This document shows, in pieces, positions 37,421 to 50,814 of a stretch of 60,000 nt of DNA. The DNA is from Membranipora membranacea. Lineage: Eukaryota; Bryozoa; Gymnolaemata; Cheilostomatida; Membraniporidae. The notes under the pieces were generated by a model that made no database searches, was not told the DNA's origin, and saw nothing but the letters and a program-made list of their open reading frames with translations. A program made the position numbers and the translations under genes. Every line of letters begins with the position of its first letter. The first letter of the stretch is position 1. Where the stretch lies: positions 15,569,001 through 15,629,000 of the forward strand of contig OU612066.1 in the NCBI GenBank assembly GCA_914767715.1, written 5' to 3'.

Positions 37421-40400
37421 CTAGAGTATTGTACTAAGTTTGACAGAGCCTGACATGTCAGCTGTAAGGCATGTCTCAGTGTCACCTGCCACCCAGTCGA
37501 CAGCCACAACAGGTGCTTGGTGACCACCCAGAAAAAGGTCCTTCTTCGCTTCACCATCTATAATCTACAATCCAGCAGGCAGTCATGACAATAGAACACA
37601 AAAGTGAACTATCCCTATCATATTACGGTAATATTGATACTATCCCTAGCAGATTGTTTTGAATTTATAATATAGTTGCTAGGTTTTGCCACGAGTCCAG
37701 GCATAATGTAGACTTAGCCCTCCAGACTATTGGCCCCACACTACAGCCCCCCCCCCCCGACCATAAAGGTAACGTTAAAAAGCAATATAAAGATGTGCAA
37801 ATCAAATGTATGACCTATTAACACATATAGTGTTATTATATGTATTATGTGAGACATTGTTCATTGATCAAATTATCTGAGTTTTACAAGTCCTTGCTGG
37901 TAGAACATAAAGCTGCCCTAAATATCAATGGACCCCAGACGCAGACTAACAAACAGATAAATCGGATGATATACGATCATAAAATTACCTTATAGACAAG
38001 GGCGCTGCTTTTATGGCATGTTACCAGGTGACTGTTCTTGTAGTTTAGAGAGAATATTTTGTCTTTAGGAGTTCGTATCTGCTTATGATTTGGATGTTCG
38101 GAAAATACGAATGGCCCAGCTGCGCCATCATGTAGAGAGAATGACTGTATCAGCCTGCCACTTGTAACATTCCACTGAGACACCTGTACCACAAGGTCAT
38201 AAAGAGATTATATATGAACTACCATCATCATCCATGATCATGACATATAGTTGGCAATAGCCTGACTTTACAACCTTTGTAGGGGTGGAACAAAGCACTC
38301 CACCAACAACAAAGCTTGTCAGGACAGGCTAAGCAAGTTCTATTAGGCGATACACAGAGTCTGAATGCTATCACACTGCAGATTTGAGATATAGAGTTGT
38401 AGATGGGCTGCCAAATCATTTACCTCTATAGCATTATATTACTGCTAAAAAGCATACAGATCAGCACACGACAAACAAGAGAAGTGAGGGTTATCTTCCC
38501 TGTTCTCTTACATTTCTTAGAGCTGACAACTCCCTGTACACACCACGTCGGGAGACAACATATCCCAAACTTCCTGAGTGAAGCAATGGGAAAGACTGTC
38601 CCTATGGAGACAGAAGTTGTCTCTTCATGAAGAGAGATATCCCACAACTAGCCTAGTTACTGGTGTGTTTAGCCACAACAACTCTCATAAGAGAAATTAA
38701 TAGACTGATCGGTACAATCCATGTACATGAACTCTATGGAAAATCCGCAGTTGTAATCACTTGACTTACAGTATTATCACTATCCATAGTGTAGCACGAT
38801 TGTTTGTCCTGAGATATCTGCATTGTATAAACTTTCCCTGAGTGACCTTTCCATGTCTTAATTACTTCTCCCTGTCGTAAGTCTATCAAGTAAACAACAA
38901 CAGCATTGTACAATTCCAGTGTTCAAGAAGATTCAATCTTTGTGAAACCACTTGAAAAGTTTTGCTTTTTTCGTCTAAATCGGTGGAGACTTATCCTGTT
39001 TGTTTGTACAATTTGAGAGCAGGAGCAAGCAAAATGAAATTAAATGAGCTGCTGTTGAATTCTCAGTTTAACGATCCATCAGAGCTTATTTTAAAAATGA
39101 GCATATCCATAGTTTGGGATCAAAATTTTGCAGGAAGAATAGGGAAGGTCGAGACTGAAATCTATCGGCAATTTGCAGGCAGGTTGAAGCACACATATGG
39201 CCCAACAGAACCCAATAGTCTGTGAACTGCAGAGAGGTTTGAAGTGGTTGTTCCAACCCAGAACCCTTCCGTAACGTTATGACAGCGAATATACAATTAG
39301 TACTATTCATATTCACCTAAAATTTTGATTGTCCCGTCTACACCTCCCATAATAAGGTTATTACCATTGTTACAATATATCAATGATTGTATGGCATCAT
39401 CTGACAGTCTAAGCTGCAAAAAGAAAGACACATATACAGACAAGGGTGGGAGTTTGATCCAATTTGCCTAATATTTAAGTCGCTCTTATTCCACTAGTAA
39501 GCCTCCAGCTAAAGCTTTTCATCGCAGAGGGAGAGCAACTCAAAATGCAGGCAAACTTGAAATAAGAAATGTCTATGCAAACATTATTATAAGAGTCGGC
39601 TGATCCATAAGGAATTACGCTATCTACAACAGTGATCATACTGAAAAAATCATTTGAATAAAGTCAGCAAACAATTCCTAAAGCATCCCATAGAAAACTG
39701 AAATCATCAAGAATTACATGTTTGAGTATCTTGCCTATTAGTTATTACATTTCACATTTGACCTCTCCTCAAATGAGTTGGCTCAGCTTTGTTGCAATAA
39801 CCCACATAGGATTTGAATATCTAGTCAAATTTAAACTGGAAGTGAAGAACTCATTTAATTTTCCAAATGACTGATGTTACTTACTGTGTTAGCACCAGTG
39901 GAGATATCCCATGTGGTGATGATTCCTGAAGTTGTACCACTGACAAGAGTAGAAGAGGCAAAGTTTGATCCGCTGTCATCAACTGATATGTCGGATATTC
40001 TACAAAATAGCTAGAAGATTAACTTTTTATATTATATAGCTAAGGTCACATGATTTAAGATGTTAAACCTGAAACTAAAGAGCATCAATAAATAAAAACA
40101 AAAGTCTCTCTGACCTGCGGTCGTAGAATCATATAGCTTTAAATTGGCAGCCAAATGCCTGCATATGAATGATGAAAACATGTCCATACCATTCTCCATT
40201 CAGATGCAAATTATTATAGGGGAGGAGGTGATTTTGGATACGGGCCTAGACCGAGGGCGGGTCGTTACTTACACAACTTGAGAAGGTAAGAACCATCTAT
40301 AAAAAATTATGAGGTGCTCATTGCATTCAATATGGGAAGAACTAAATTAAGGTGGATCTGAAGCTCCAAGAAGCCACCAAATGACGGCCTTGTTGGCATG

Positions 40401-43400
40401 GAGATCAGGCATCAACATCTTAACATATTTTCTTGTCTAAAGGGACTTAGAACTTTCATAAGCTGTCTGCAATTATCTCGCAATCAAATCACCAAGGTAC
40501 ATATGAACTGAATGAAAGATTTGGTTGGGTTCATATTATTAGTAACTGTATTTAGTAGACTGATAAAATAAAATTGGTCAAACTATTCAGCTAATTGTTG
40601 TCTCCCTGTTCATGTGTGTCCCTGAATGCTCAGATTGCTTTGGGAAATTTTGCAGAAATCTGTGCCTCAGAGCTGTGCATATTGTGCAGGATAATGTATT
40701 TAGATCTACACTAACAACGGATTTGACATGTTTCCCTCAAACTGCGGTCTTGGGTAACTTCACTCACTTTGTGTTTGAAGATTCACCAGTAACTAATATA
40801 TCATTGACAGATTTCTTAGAGGGGATGTCGTACACTTTGACGTGTCCAGGCTTACCACCAATCAACAGCTGAAATATAAATTCTCTGTTCAATATACAAT
40901 GAGAAGGAAAACTTCAGGTAAATCCAAAATTACATGGTGCTTATTTCAGCCGTGCCTACTTTGCTGAATCACTGAAGTATATATAAATTATTTTGAAATT
41001 ATGTGTTGAATGGATGATATCTGACCAGGGGGCATTGGGCAGAGGGCGAGAGTTGGGAAACTCAAACTAGGCTACAGAAGAAACATATGTCATGATCCGA
41101 CATCATAACATATACACACCTCTAGTTCACACATAACACAATAGGCCTACAATTAATCATAAATTAATTTCTAACAGCTAGAGCTAACAAATAACTTTAT
41201 TTCTGTAACTGACTCACCAATCTATCGATTTTATCCACAAACTCGACACTGAGTACTTGATGCTTAGATATGACAGTAGCGGTAGTGACTGGAACAGCAT
41301 CTCTTGTCCATATCCTACAATGTAAACAACAATGAGTGTGAAGTTATGTTGAAAGTAATACCAAATGATTTGCAAATTTATTTTCAGAACTGACGTAGAG
41401 AGCATCATGACACGACAAAATAAGTTATTTCTGTTCCATTAAAGACAGCTCAACGCTCATACTAATAATAAGAAGGAGATAATTGATTGTGTTAAAGGAT
41501 GGATGGTTGATCTATTTCCCATGCAACCTTGATTGGTGATGGAGTAAAATCATGATGAATTTCGGTGTTCAACAAAGATTTCTCAAGCCTTTCATGCGGC
41601 TACTTTTGTGTTTTGTGGGGTGGCCATGTATCTTTGGACATCATATGAGAAGTTGTTTTCTATTTTGTAGTACTTATCCATATACAGGTATAGCTTACTT
41701 GATCACACCATCTATGTCTCCACTGGCGATACAATGTCCACTTCGGCTGAACTTTGCATGAGTTATAGAGTTTCTATGCTCATTGTAAGTAATCTGACCG
41801 CTTAGTATAAAATCTGGCTCTGAAACAAAAACATCCATCACAATATACAACCAGAGTAGTAAATATAAGCTCAAATAGAGTTCAGCTAGTTTGGGGTGAC
41901 TTAAAGTTGGCTAGCACAAACTTTCGCTCGCCAAGGTGGAAGCTTATTGTATAAACTTAAGAGGGTGAGTAAATGTTAGCTAGCCATATTTTAAGCCAGT
42001 CAAAAGAATTCTAAATTCTTGCCTAGGCTATGTATTAGCTCACCAAGAAGTTTTTGTACTACCGCACTTAATACAAGGACATAGCTAGGTACATTCGACT
42101 AATACTTATATGGTTGGGTAAATCAACATATAAATTAGCCTAGCCTAGCCTAGGCTTAGACATGATGTATTCTTGCCATTACAATACCGTACCTTCACAT
42201 GCTGGGTCAGACCATGAGTTGACAACAGGGAGCATTTCCTGTTCTCTGCGCAGGTTAGATGCTCCGGGTGTAGTGGGGGATAACTTAGTTGTAGGAGGAT
42301 AGGATGAGTTCTGTGAGGTCAGAGTACCAAGCACCGCTGACTGAGCACTCTATTAAAGAGGAAGGAAAGAAGAATATATTATTCAATATAACTGACAGCC
42401 AAGCCGGCTTATATGACAAGTATGTATGTAGGTGCAAAGAGCTATTTTGAATAAAATTTATATCATGATCTCGCCCAACAGGGCTTTTGCTTAGATATCC
42501 TAAATTATCATTGTACCCTATAAACACATTTTATTTCTCAGAGAATGGAACGACTACAAAACATTTGAGGTGAGCCATTTGAAAAGTAGGCAGTAAGCGC
42601 CCGAGAAATGACAAAAAATCTAAAATATTTAAACGCTCATTAAACGCGCATTGATCACAGTGATGCATGAAGGCACAGATGTTCAAATATGCTTAAAAAT
42701 GGGCTGATTCACACTCTAAGACATGTTGCAAGCTATGATAATCATAAACAGAGGTTGTTGTCAATTTGAAAGATGCAAATATTTTCTGACCTTTTGACTG
42801 GCTGATGTGCCGAGTAATTCTTGTCTCATCTCGTTATGATCGGTAGAGGTAAAGCGTTTAGGTCTCGGTATAGGACTGGACGGCTTATTGTACGTTACGT
42901 CATTTGTTAGATGAATGGGTACTGCAGCGGCATTAGGAACGGATGAACTCGGTATTACAGAAGCAGCTTTGGCTTTTGCACGGGCAGCTGCAATGTCAAG
43001 TTCAGAGAGTAGAAAAATACCACTCAAGAAAGATAATGCCACAGTATTATTGGGTGATTATTTGCAGAAACAAGTGTCATCAAAATAACAAACTGAAGAA
43101 TGCAAAAACATTTTGCAAATTATATGCAAACGCTATGAAGATGATGTGTGCATTGCGGTATACTCTTGTGGCATTTGCGTTTCCGGCAGATAATATTGTG
43201 GTAGAAAGAAGTGATCGCACTTCCTTCGACTTAAACCTCATTAAAGTGATAATTACCACTATTGCTAGTAAGCCTATGTTTCCATCTCAAACAACCAAAG
43301 AGGAAGTATGACTATTGTAAATTCCTGGATAGTGCAATGCTATGAAATTCGTACAGATTGTAAGCATTATGCGACACAGCATTATACTAAGAAATCTAAA

Positions 43401-46400
43401 CTTGTGGGGTAAATGTGGGTTAAATCGCTTGTTCTGTCTCTGTCTTAGTTGCCTTAACATCCAAGTTGCTCTCAGTTTGCAGGCAGCAATTGGGCCCAGT
43501 AGTCAGTAGACTTCAGCAGGATTCTAACCCAAGACCTACAACACTTGCATATTATCAGGCGCCCTTACAAACTGAGCTACCTCCTACTTGATAATGATTG
43601 CTATAGTTAGTCTCTACCTGTGGCACTTGCCGATCCTTTCACCTTTGCTATGCCCTTTGCAACAATCGATTTTCCTTTTTGCTTCGTCTGCATTGGGTCC
43701 TCCAAGGTGATATTTCTAATAGAGCAAAACAATAAGAACATTGTCATGTAGAAATAACATAATTTCAATGAGTTTAAAAATAAGGCATTTGCTCTATGTT
43801 TATGATGCCTTCCTCATGGGTTTTCCGATAGTATTTAAATTCTGTATGGAATCATGAGAAAAGCTCCATGATTCACATAAAAAAATAATCGTGCTAGGAA
43901 ACATGACCGGTAAAAAAATAGGCTGTTTTAGCGTAGATCAGCTGTCTCTCTTGGATAATGTCAACAGTAAGAGTGGATTATTCTCTCTCGGTTCCAATGG
44001 AATGGATGTTAATCATGCTATGAAAATGCACGGGCTATAAGAGAAGAGGTCAACTCACTGTGTGAGAGTATAAAAGTCGTCTACCATATCCATCGATCCT
44101 CTGAGTAGTGAGTGCTTTGGTTTCCTGCGCATATCAACCCCCTTTAATAAAATAACCAAATCATATCTGTTTAAAACAGCTGTATTATTAATGATAATTT
44201 ATTTTTACTGTTTTGTGTGAACAAGTTAAGAATAACTTAAATTCTATGTATGATCAGAATCAAACTCTGTGCCCAAGCGGGAAATAATGGCAATAGAAAA
44301 GTGTTAAATTATAAACCAGGCAATATAATGTATTAGAGTACTACCAAATGTGTGTTCAGAGCTTCCAAACTGGAAATCATGAGATGAATTCACCTTAGAA
44401 GTATTTGTAGTTGTCCTCTGTACATCCATAAGAGGCGGTGTTGGCATAGACTGGAAGACAATACTGATGTAGTTATAGAGAGACAGCTGCAAGGCATCCT
44501 GCCATGGTTTGGTAAAATGTACTGAAAATGCTTCATTAGTCTCTGGGTTCTTTATGAAAGGCAACGCTAAAAATAACCGGACACGTTTCATATACAAATT
44601 TGAATGACTGAGTAATCTTTTTAGTGTATAGACATTCGAGTCGACTGAAGGACACCTTTTTAGTCAAGGTGATTACTGCAAAACGCAGAAAATCTTTTTT
44701 CCTTGATGGTGCTACAAAATTTTTATAATATCCAATTTTATTTTTTACCAAAGCTCGCCAACCGTTTTATTTAATACCCAGAGGTATTTCAACAGTGGAT
44801 TATAAATAAATCTGTAAATCTGTAAGATCGCAGAGCAGCATAGCAAAATCATGAAGGAACAAGTTTCACGAGCTTGTTAAGATATACTACTTCAATCAGC
44901 ATAACTAACCGAACCAGTCTTTCCATTCTGGATGTGGCTGGAGTTCAGCAGTCATCTTCAGGTAGAACTCATTTACTCTATCTCCTCTGAGAAAAAGGAT
45001 AATCTGGTTTTAGCTAAATTGGAAGCAAGGTGTAACGAACTGAGCTTTTTTCAACAAATTGACTTAAAAGTTAGACCAAACTCTTGTTCAAGCTTTGATA
45101 TACTGCTATGGTAGATGAGTGAAGCTTATCAGCGCTACAGAATGAAATGAATCACTGTTCTGCCAACAGAGGGGCCATTGCCTAGATGAGTAAGTTGTTC
45201 ACAGGAGGGACATATTGACATTACGTACAGGCTTCATTACTTGATATAATATTTTCACCTTAGATAGGGAAGGTGGTGCTCAAACTACAAACCTCAAAAT
45301 TAAGCTAATATTTACACCTAGACTTTGCTGACTGCCAGGATGCTTTGAATCATAATTATAAATCAACAAGATTGACTATCAAAAAATGTACCAACAACAC
45401 TAATTGGTAGGTTTATGATTATTTTGGCTTACTTGTGGTTGGACGCTGCATGGATAACATAGTACTTCAAAACGCTGAAGTAGAGCTTCTTTGTACTGCT
45501 GTGATACTGTGACTCAAGTCGGGAGAATATCCTCTCATCAATATATTTCCAGAACTCTTTCAAGCTTTGTAAGTCATAATTTGTAATGAATGAAACTATG
45601 GTTTCTACAACCAAGTCAGCCTAAAACAACAAAGACAAGCTCGATATTAAATATATAATTATACAATTAAAATAATTAATCCAATCTCAAATACTTACTT
45701 ACTGTGAGACACAACAATTCCAGCCAGCCGTTCTCTCACATGTTGAGGACATTATTTGAGAAATGACCAAAGTGCAAATATATTTTACACAATGATGAGG
45801 ACTAGGCTTAATGAACTTACTACCCTGCTGCAGAACATAGAGAAGGGATATCAACATTCATTCATTGACAGCATATAAAAGTCAGATAGAACCAAGGGTT
45901 TATGATGGGGGCGAATGAGCGAGTTCAAACGTGTGGGAGACTTGGGTTGGCAGATCTGAAAGCTTCATCACATCAAAGAGTAATATCTTTGATCACACAC
46001 TATTTGTAATCATTGAATTGATGATAGTCAGGCCTTTATCATGGAGGATATATAATGCAGGAAAAAGAGCAATGGCTCTCAATCAATGGATGGCAAAAGG
46101 GACATAATTTATTACGTAAGTAGTTATTAGTTATTAACAATCCAGGTTAATACCTGCATACAATACAGCAATAATGAATAATAAGGGATGTTGAGATAGT
46201 AAACAAAACATTAAGAGAGGGAGATTCTTCTCCCTGTTGGAAGTAAGTGACTAGTAGTCAGATATTTACAAATTAAGACATGACAAAAGTAGAAGGAAAG
46301 GAAGTGAAAGGAGTTACAGACAGGGTTAGATGCAGAGTATGTTATGTGCAAAGGACTACAGCATTTCATGACTCTGAGTTAGTGTGGCAGGACATGCAGT

Positions 46401-46657
46401 AGAGCAGTCCTACCCTATCTATGATGGGTAGTAGGAAGGTAGGGGATTTGGTAGGAGCAGGGAATGGATTTCCTTCCCTTCAAATTGTTGTGTAAAAATA
46501 GAGGAAAATGATCAACTTGAAAAATTTGACTCACCCTAAATCCTTTGTCCCTGTCGGACTTTAATTCTGTGTCAAATTGTTTGGCAGAGTGAATAAAACC
46601 CCTGAATATCAGATATTCTTTTACAAAAAGATCCAAATTTGCAGTACCGGAAGTCAT
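37421..46657 (-). CDS. WDR91: WD repeat-containing protein 91 orthologue, 692 aa
   Basis: WDR91 acts with WDR81 as a Rab7 effector that damps endosomal PI3-kinase activity during early-to-late endosome conversion. Sixteen exons, from the 5' end: 46535-46657, 45433-45620, 44910-44986, 44394-44566, 44059-44141, 43618-43715, 42791-42987, 42193-42349, 41699-41819, 41218-41314, 40768-40868, 39885-39999, 39317-39413, 38770-38882, 37989-38183, 37421-37564. All phases agree and sum to 693 codons. The N-terminal LisH-like region matches ([48 protein letters not shown]). A Ser/Pro/Lys-rich linker follows, then seven or so WD repeats with [39 protein letters not shown] and [12 protein letters not shown]; it ends SVKLSTIL. 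Human WDR91 is about 747 aa, the linker being shorter here. The start follows the homology. Confidence 0.95.
39451..39562. mobile_element. Short MITE, copy 2, in a WDR91 intron
   Basis: The left end AGTTTGATCCAATTTGCCTA and the right end (inverted) TTCAAGTTTGCCTGCATTTT, continuing GAGTTGCTCTCC, match the ends of the element at 26819-26913. The centre has diverged. It is intronic between exons ending at 39413 and starting at 39885. Confidence 0.6.
43519..43585 (-). repeat. tRNA-derived SINE fragment or tRNA pseudogene
   Basis: On the minus strand a polymerase III A box (TAGCTCAGTTTG, 43568-43579) is followed by a B-box-like GGTTAGAATCC (43519-43529), one base off GGTTCGAATCC, at tRNA-like spacing. 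The anticodon arm is too long to fold cleanly, so this is not a functional tRNA. It lies in a WDR91 intron, just 3' of the exon 43618-43715. Confidence 0.55.
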
Positions 46658-47011
46658 GCTGAAGATAAATAATAAATAAACTGCTACAAAATTTGGGCTG
46701 CAGAAAACCATAGCCTATTTTAATTGGCTGTTTCAACATCTTAGATAAATAATTGGCCAATCAAACAAGCCCACTCACTATATATTCGAGTTATGTTCAC
46801 CTACACAAAGAGAAGACAACTGACAATTGTGATATAAACTCTGGTGGTGACAACCTAGGTCAAGCAGGTGGGAAAGAGGGTGCCCTGTATTTGGAGTGTC
46901 AAGTCAAAACCAGCTCACCAGTGGAAAGGGAATGACAGGTATGCAAGGAAATTAGACTTGATCTAGTTATAATCCTGGCAACAGGGAGCATTGCAGTCAG
47001 ATTGTAACATC

Positions 47012-47515
47012 TATTAGATTAGATTAGATTTTATTGATACATTCGTTATCAATGATGATAGTGTGGAATATGTAAAATGCGTAATACTAAGAGCGGTGAT
47101 TGTTGAAATATGTCATAAAAAAAGGAAAAAACGATTTGGCACGCTTTTTTGTTCTACATTTCTTAGGTCTAAAAATGGTATTATTGCGAGAGGAAACCCT
47201 ACTAAAATTTCTTGGTATTCGATTATAAAGTGGATGGGTCGGATCATCAGCTATTCGTAAAAAATGACACTTCGGGAGTTCAAAAATAAAATCATATACG
47301 GTGGGCAAAGCTAAAACTTGTAATCTCTCACTATAACTAAGATCAGGTAAAATCATCCTGCTAGCTGATCGCTGTATTCTTTCTAATCTATCCCTGTCTT
47401 GATCAGATAACATAAAAAACCAAGCAGGGGAGGCATACGTGATTAGGGATCAGATGTTGACACAGTAGTATCATTTAAGTCCTTCTCTAATCATACCAAG
47501 GACTTTCAGTTGGCG
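47012..47515 (-). mobile_element. 3' end of a CR1-like LINE (pseudogenised)
   Basis: Read on the minus strand, a frame with two internal stops encodes the typical C-terminus of a CR1/Jockey-clade reverse transcriptase: LKVLGMIREGL, SLITYASPAW, DRLERIQRSASRMILPDLSY and HPLYNRIPRNFS. It ends with an AATAAA followed by a short (TCTAA)n tail (47012-47036), as many LINEs of this group end in a microsatellite. The upstream part of the ORF is missing, so it is 5'-truncated. It is a different subfamily from the LINE at 51634. Confidence 0.85.
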
Positions 47516-48553
47516 TCACAGAAAAAGCCTTGAATTGCAACTTGAAACAATGCCGTCAACATTATTACTAAAAGTTAGATGTTTGTCAATGTTGTCTATG
47601 TTCATAGTTCCAGCATTGAGGTGCCATTATTTGTCCCTTTCTCGACCATATGTTACCATGAGAATGAACGACCATGAACCAGTAACCCAGTGAACAGCGG
47701 TGACATTCTTCCCTGACTCTCATTATTTGTTTCCAAATACCCATAACATAACCCATTTCATTCAACGTGCTAATCAAGCCTATAAATATGTATTTTGAGT
47801 CAATACATAGGGTGGAGAATGAGGTGGGTGTATGAGATGTTATTCTTACTCGTTCCACATGTTCTTTTATGTATATATCTTACTATGTACCTGATGGGTG
47901 AAATGATTTGCAAATTATAGGCTATAGCAGTCTGGGAAAATAATGTTTTGCTGTTTGGCAAATTATGAAAATTTCCGTTGTTTACAATCATTACGTATCC
48001 AGCTGCCCACACTGTTCAGTTCTTGCTCAGCATATTTTCAGTTATGGCGAGTCATTTATTAGTTGTAAGTATAAACACAACAACATATGACACATATACT
48101 CTCAATTCTGATTCACACTGCGTCATTTGAAACAAAATGCAAAAACTTGCTGGAGACAGAATCAGCTCAATTATCTGTTCAAAGCTGTTGATGACCATTT
48201 TAAGGGCACGATGTTTAGATTTCACACTCATCGTGTATCAGTTCTATATTGTTCACAACCTCTCCATCACAACATGATGAATGTGTTGATCAGTTTCTCC
48301 GATGTGTAGCTACAAGACTTCCATCAACCTCAGGAATCCGACAACCACTAGTGTCACGAGACACCTGTAAAATATGAGGAGCATGAACACAATCATGAAA
48401 ACATAGCTCATATTTTTTTTAAAAAGTGTTTGTAAAGGATCAGGTTTTTTGGTATCATTCAAGAGATCTCAGTCTAGTTTAGAACATTGTTCTATGTTTA
48501 AAAGCAGCCTGTGGCCCAGTTAAGACTTATTTGCCCTCAAAGTTGGGATGAGA

Positions 48554-48627
48554 AGGTACTAAAAAGGTATTATTTTTTTCCCTTGGAGTTGTGATCACTT
48601 GTTGAAAATAGTACCTTTTTAGTACCT
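48554..48627. repeat. Inverted repeat, 23-bp arms
   Basis: AGGTACTAAAAAGGTATTATTTT is matched inverted at 48605-48627 with one mismatch, around a 28-base loop. MITE-like in size; no clear target duplication. Confidence 0.85.
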
Positions 48628-48850
48628 CAGATTATAATGGAAATATACAGTACTTTGTAACTAAGGCCTATTGTTATGACACAGTGGTTTTGATATTCTG
48701 CATGTGATATCAGAACACACAGAATTTATCTATTGAATGAATGAGTGAATACAAGGCATTATTTATCTGTCCCATGTGGTTTAGCTGGTAACATGGGATA
48801 GTGTATGACATTCCATAATTCAATGACAAAGCTAATGATCTAAATCGAAC

Positions 48851-48958
48851 ATGGCAAAAAATTACAGCTCTAGCTCATCAGACAGTGAGAGTGAAAATTT
48901 CAGGGAGATTAACAGCTCTAGTGAGAGCGAGATTGAATATCATTTAGGAGGTATTTGA
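48851..48958 (+). CDS. Small acidic Ser-rich open frame, possible transposon remnant
   Basis: 35 codons beginning MAKNYSSSSSDSESENF and ending EIEYHLGGI before a stop. Acidic, Ser-rich N-termini of this kind precede the conserved domains of several transposon-derived proteins, but nothing recognisable follows. It may be chance or a truncated first exon. Confidence 0.15.
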   Translation: MAKNYSSSSSDSESENFREINSSSESEIEYHLGGI

Positions 48959-49060
48959 AGCAAATCGACGTCGAGTCCACGTGATTATCAGAGGGAAAAT
49001 ATCTCTGATTATTACAATTACAAGTCACAAAGTAAATTCAACTCAATAAATTTGTCATCT

Positions 49061-49838
49061 AGTTGTTTCGGACTTCAGGATGATGTAAAATGTAAATGAA
49101 TTTGACTGCATCCTAAAGAGGAGTATTGATAATCGTGTTAGCAGTGGGATACCTTGAGAAACATTCTATTTTTTCATTAGATCTTGTCCATTTGTGTGCA
49201 TCACAGATACTCAGCACATCTTAACATAGACTATCAATATTACTGACTGAGTGCAGCAGGTCTTATGAGAGCACATGTCAATGCACACAACAGTCACTTA
49301 CGAAATTAATTTGTTGAGTTTTTGAGTTATTTCGTCAGTATGGATTTGATTTGGGAGGCTAGTTGTTTCGGACTTCAGGGTGATGCAACATGTAAATGAA
49401 TTTGACTGCCTCCTAAAGAGGAGTATTGATAATCGTGTTAGCAGCAGTTAGGTGCAGTAATGCCTCTTTTCAGGATAAAAGCCAAATCCACACACATCCT
49501 TTTTCTTTAGTGGAATTGTGGTTTGCTGATTCCCCTTCAAGTCCCAAAACCACACTCTAAATTTTCATTTAGTAGTTTTGTGGTTCTGAAAAGAGGCATC
49601 ACTGCACCTACCTCGTTAGCAGTGGGATACCTGGAGAAACTTTCTATTTTTTCATAAGATCTTGTCCATTTGTGTGCATCACAGATACTCAGCACATCTT
49701 AACATAGACTATCAATATTACTGACTGAGTGCAGCAGGTCTTATGAGAGCACATGTCAATGCACACAACAGTCACTTAGGAAATTAATTTGTTGAGTTTT
49801 TGAGTTATTTCGTCAGTATGGATTTGATTTGGGAGGCT
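49061..49838. repeat. Tandem duplication of a 300-bp unit, second copy interrupted
   Basis: Copy 1 is 49061-49360 (starts AGTTGTTTCGGACTTCAGGA, ends GGGAGGCT). Copy 2 is 49361-49838 and is 178 bp longer because of a 170-bp insertion plus an 8-bp target duplication. Outside the insert the copies differ at only about a dozen positions, so the duplication is fairly recent. Confidence 0.95.
49445..49614. mobile_element. hAT-like MITE, 170 bp, with 8-bp target-site duplication
   Basis: The ends read CAGTTAGGTGCAGTAATGCC on the left and, inverted on the right, GAGGTAGGTGCAGTGATGCC, both continuing as TCTTTTCAG. The insert is flanked by GTTAGCAG at 49437-49444 and 49615-49622, while copy 1 of the surrounding tandem repeat carries a single GTTAGCAG (49137-49144), an intact empty site. 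An 8-bp duplication and a CAG terminus are typical of hAT elements. No transposase is encoded. Confidence 0.9.
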
Positions 49839-50814
49839 GGTGTTGGGTAAATTGCAAGATTTGGTATAAAACTATAAAGCATTGCATGGACCATGTTTGG
49901 GTGAATCTGAAATAAGCAAGGCTTTGTCGGCAGGAAGAATCAATTGCTCCATTATAATCTTATTTTAACAGAGCAAACAAGGGCATCGGTCTGAAATGAA
50001 AAACACTCATTTTCATGCTTGAAAAACAGCGGACAGGGATTGCGTCAAAGTCATAGTTGTCGATTGTAATGTACAGTGGTTCTTCTAATCTTTTCTTCAA
50101 CATGGGCTCATAACAGATATAAAGGTTGTTTTGATTAGGTCTCAACTCATCAAATAGTGTGTATACAAATTATAGAACTTTCTTCTGAACTTTTACGTCA
50201 TCAGACAGACTTGTTAGTGACTTTGTCATTTATTTACAAAAGTTGTTATCTAACCACAATAGTCACTAATATTACAGTATTTCCCCAATAGCAGGCTCAT
50301 CACAAATCGCCTGGACTAGTCGGGCGGTGCATGAGTAGGCAACTCAATGTTGTTAACTTATAACCCCCAAACCTACCAGACCAAATAACCCTGAAGACTA
50401 ATTTTATATGCAAATGCATGTGTGATAGCTGTTTTAATCTGATTTCAAGCTCAAAAATGATACCAAGAAACCTGTTCCTTTGCAAACACAGAGTGTAGGT
50501 CAGTTTATAACCGGGCCCAACAACTTCAAACATTTATAAGCTTCATCTGTTTAACACACAGGTGCTAAAGGGTCAGTTCAAACTCAAATTTTTTCTACTG
50601 TCTGGGTGGGCTAGTGTATTGCAGGATGAGTGCGTATCAGTATTGTGTGTGATATTACCCTCGTAAATGTTCACCAAAAATCACACTGCAAAATTATAAA
50701 AAAAATTTAAAGGTGCCACCTGAAAATACTGTAACAAGCTTGTTTCTGTTACAATAATGTAACAATTATACTCACCACACTATATCAAAGTTAAGCAGTT
50801 TGATTGTCCATTCT

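Larger units (their letters stand above)
46658..50814. other. Repeat-rich stretch upstream of WDR91
   Basis: Apart from the LINE fragment, hairpin, tandem duplication and hAT-like insert listed separately, I see no gene. The WDR91 promoter should lie just above 46657, but I could not define it. A 35-codon acidic Ser-rich open frame at 48851-48958 resembles the N-terminal start of some transposon proteins but ends at once. Confidence 0.5.

Noticed and set aside
38426-38655. Minus-strand open frame beginning [11 protein letters not shown], tempting as an extra WD-repeat exon of WDR91
   Set aside because: The flanking exons (38770-38882 and 37989-38183) join directly in phase 0 and align without a gap to WDR91 (SDNT|VSQWN against EDGKFIQWN). 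The frame has no phase-0 donor at its end.
44345-44393. Longer version of WDR91 exon 4 using a donor at 44343-44344
   Set aside because: It would leave one base and put a stop at the start of the next exon (GGG GTT GAT read as GG GGT TGA). The AAG|GTGAAT donor at 44392-44393 keeps frame.
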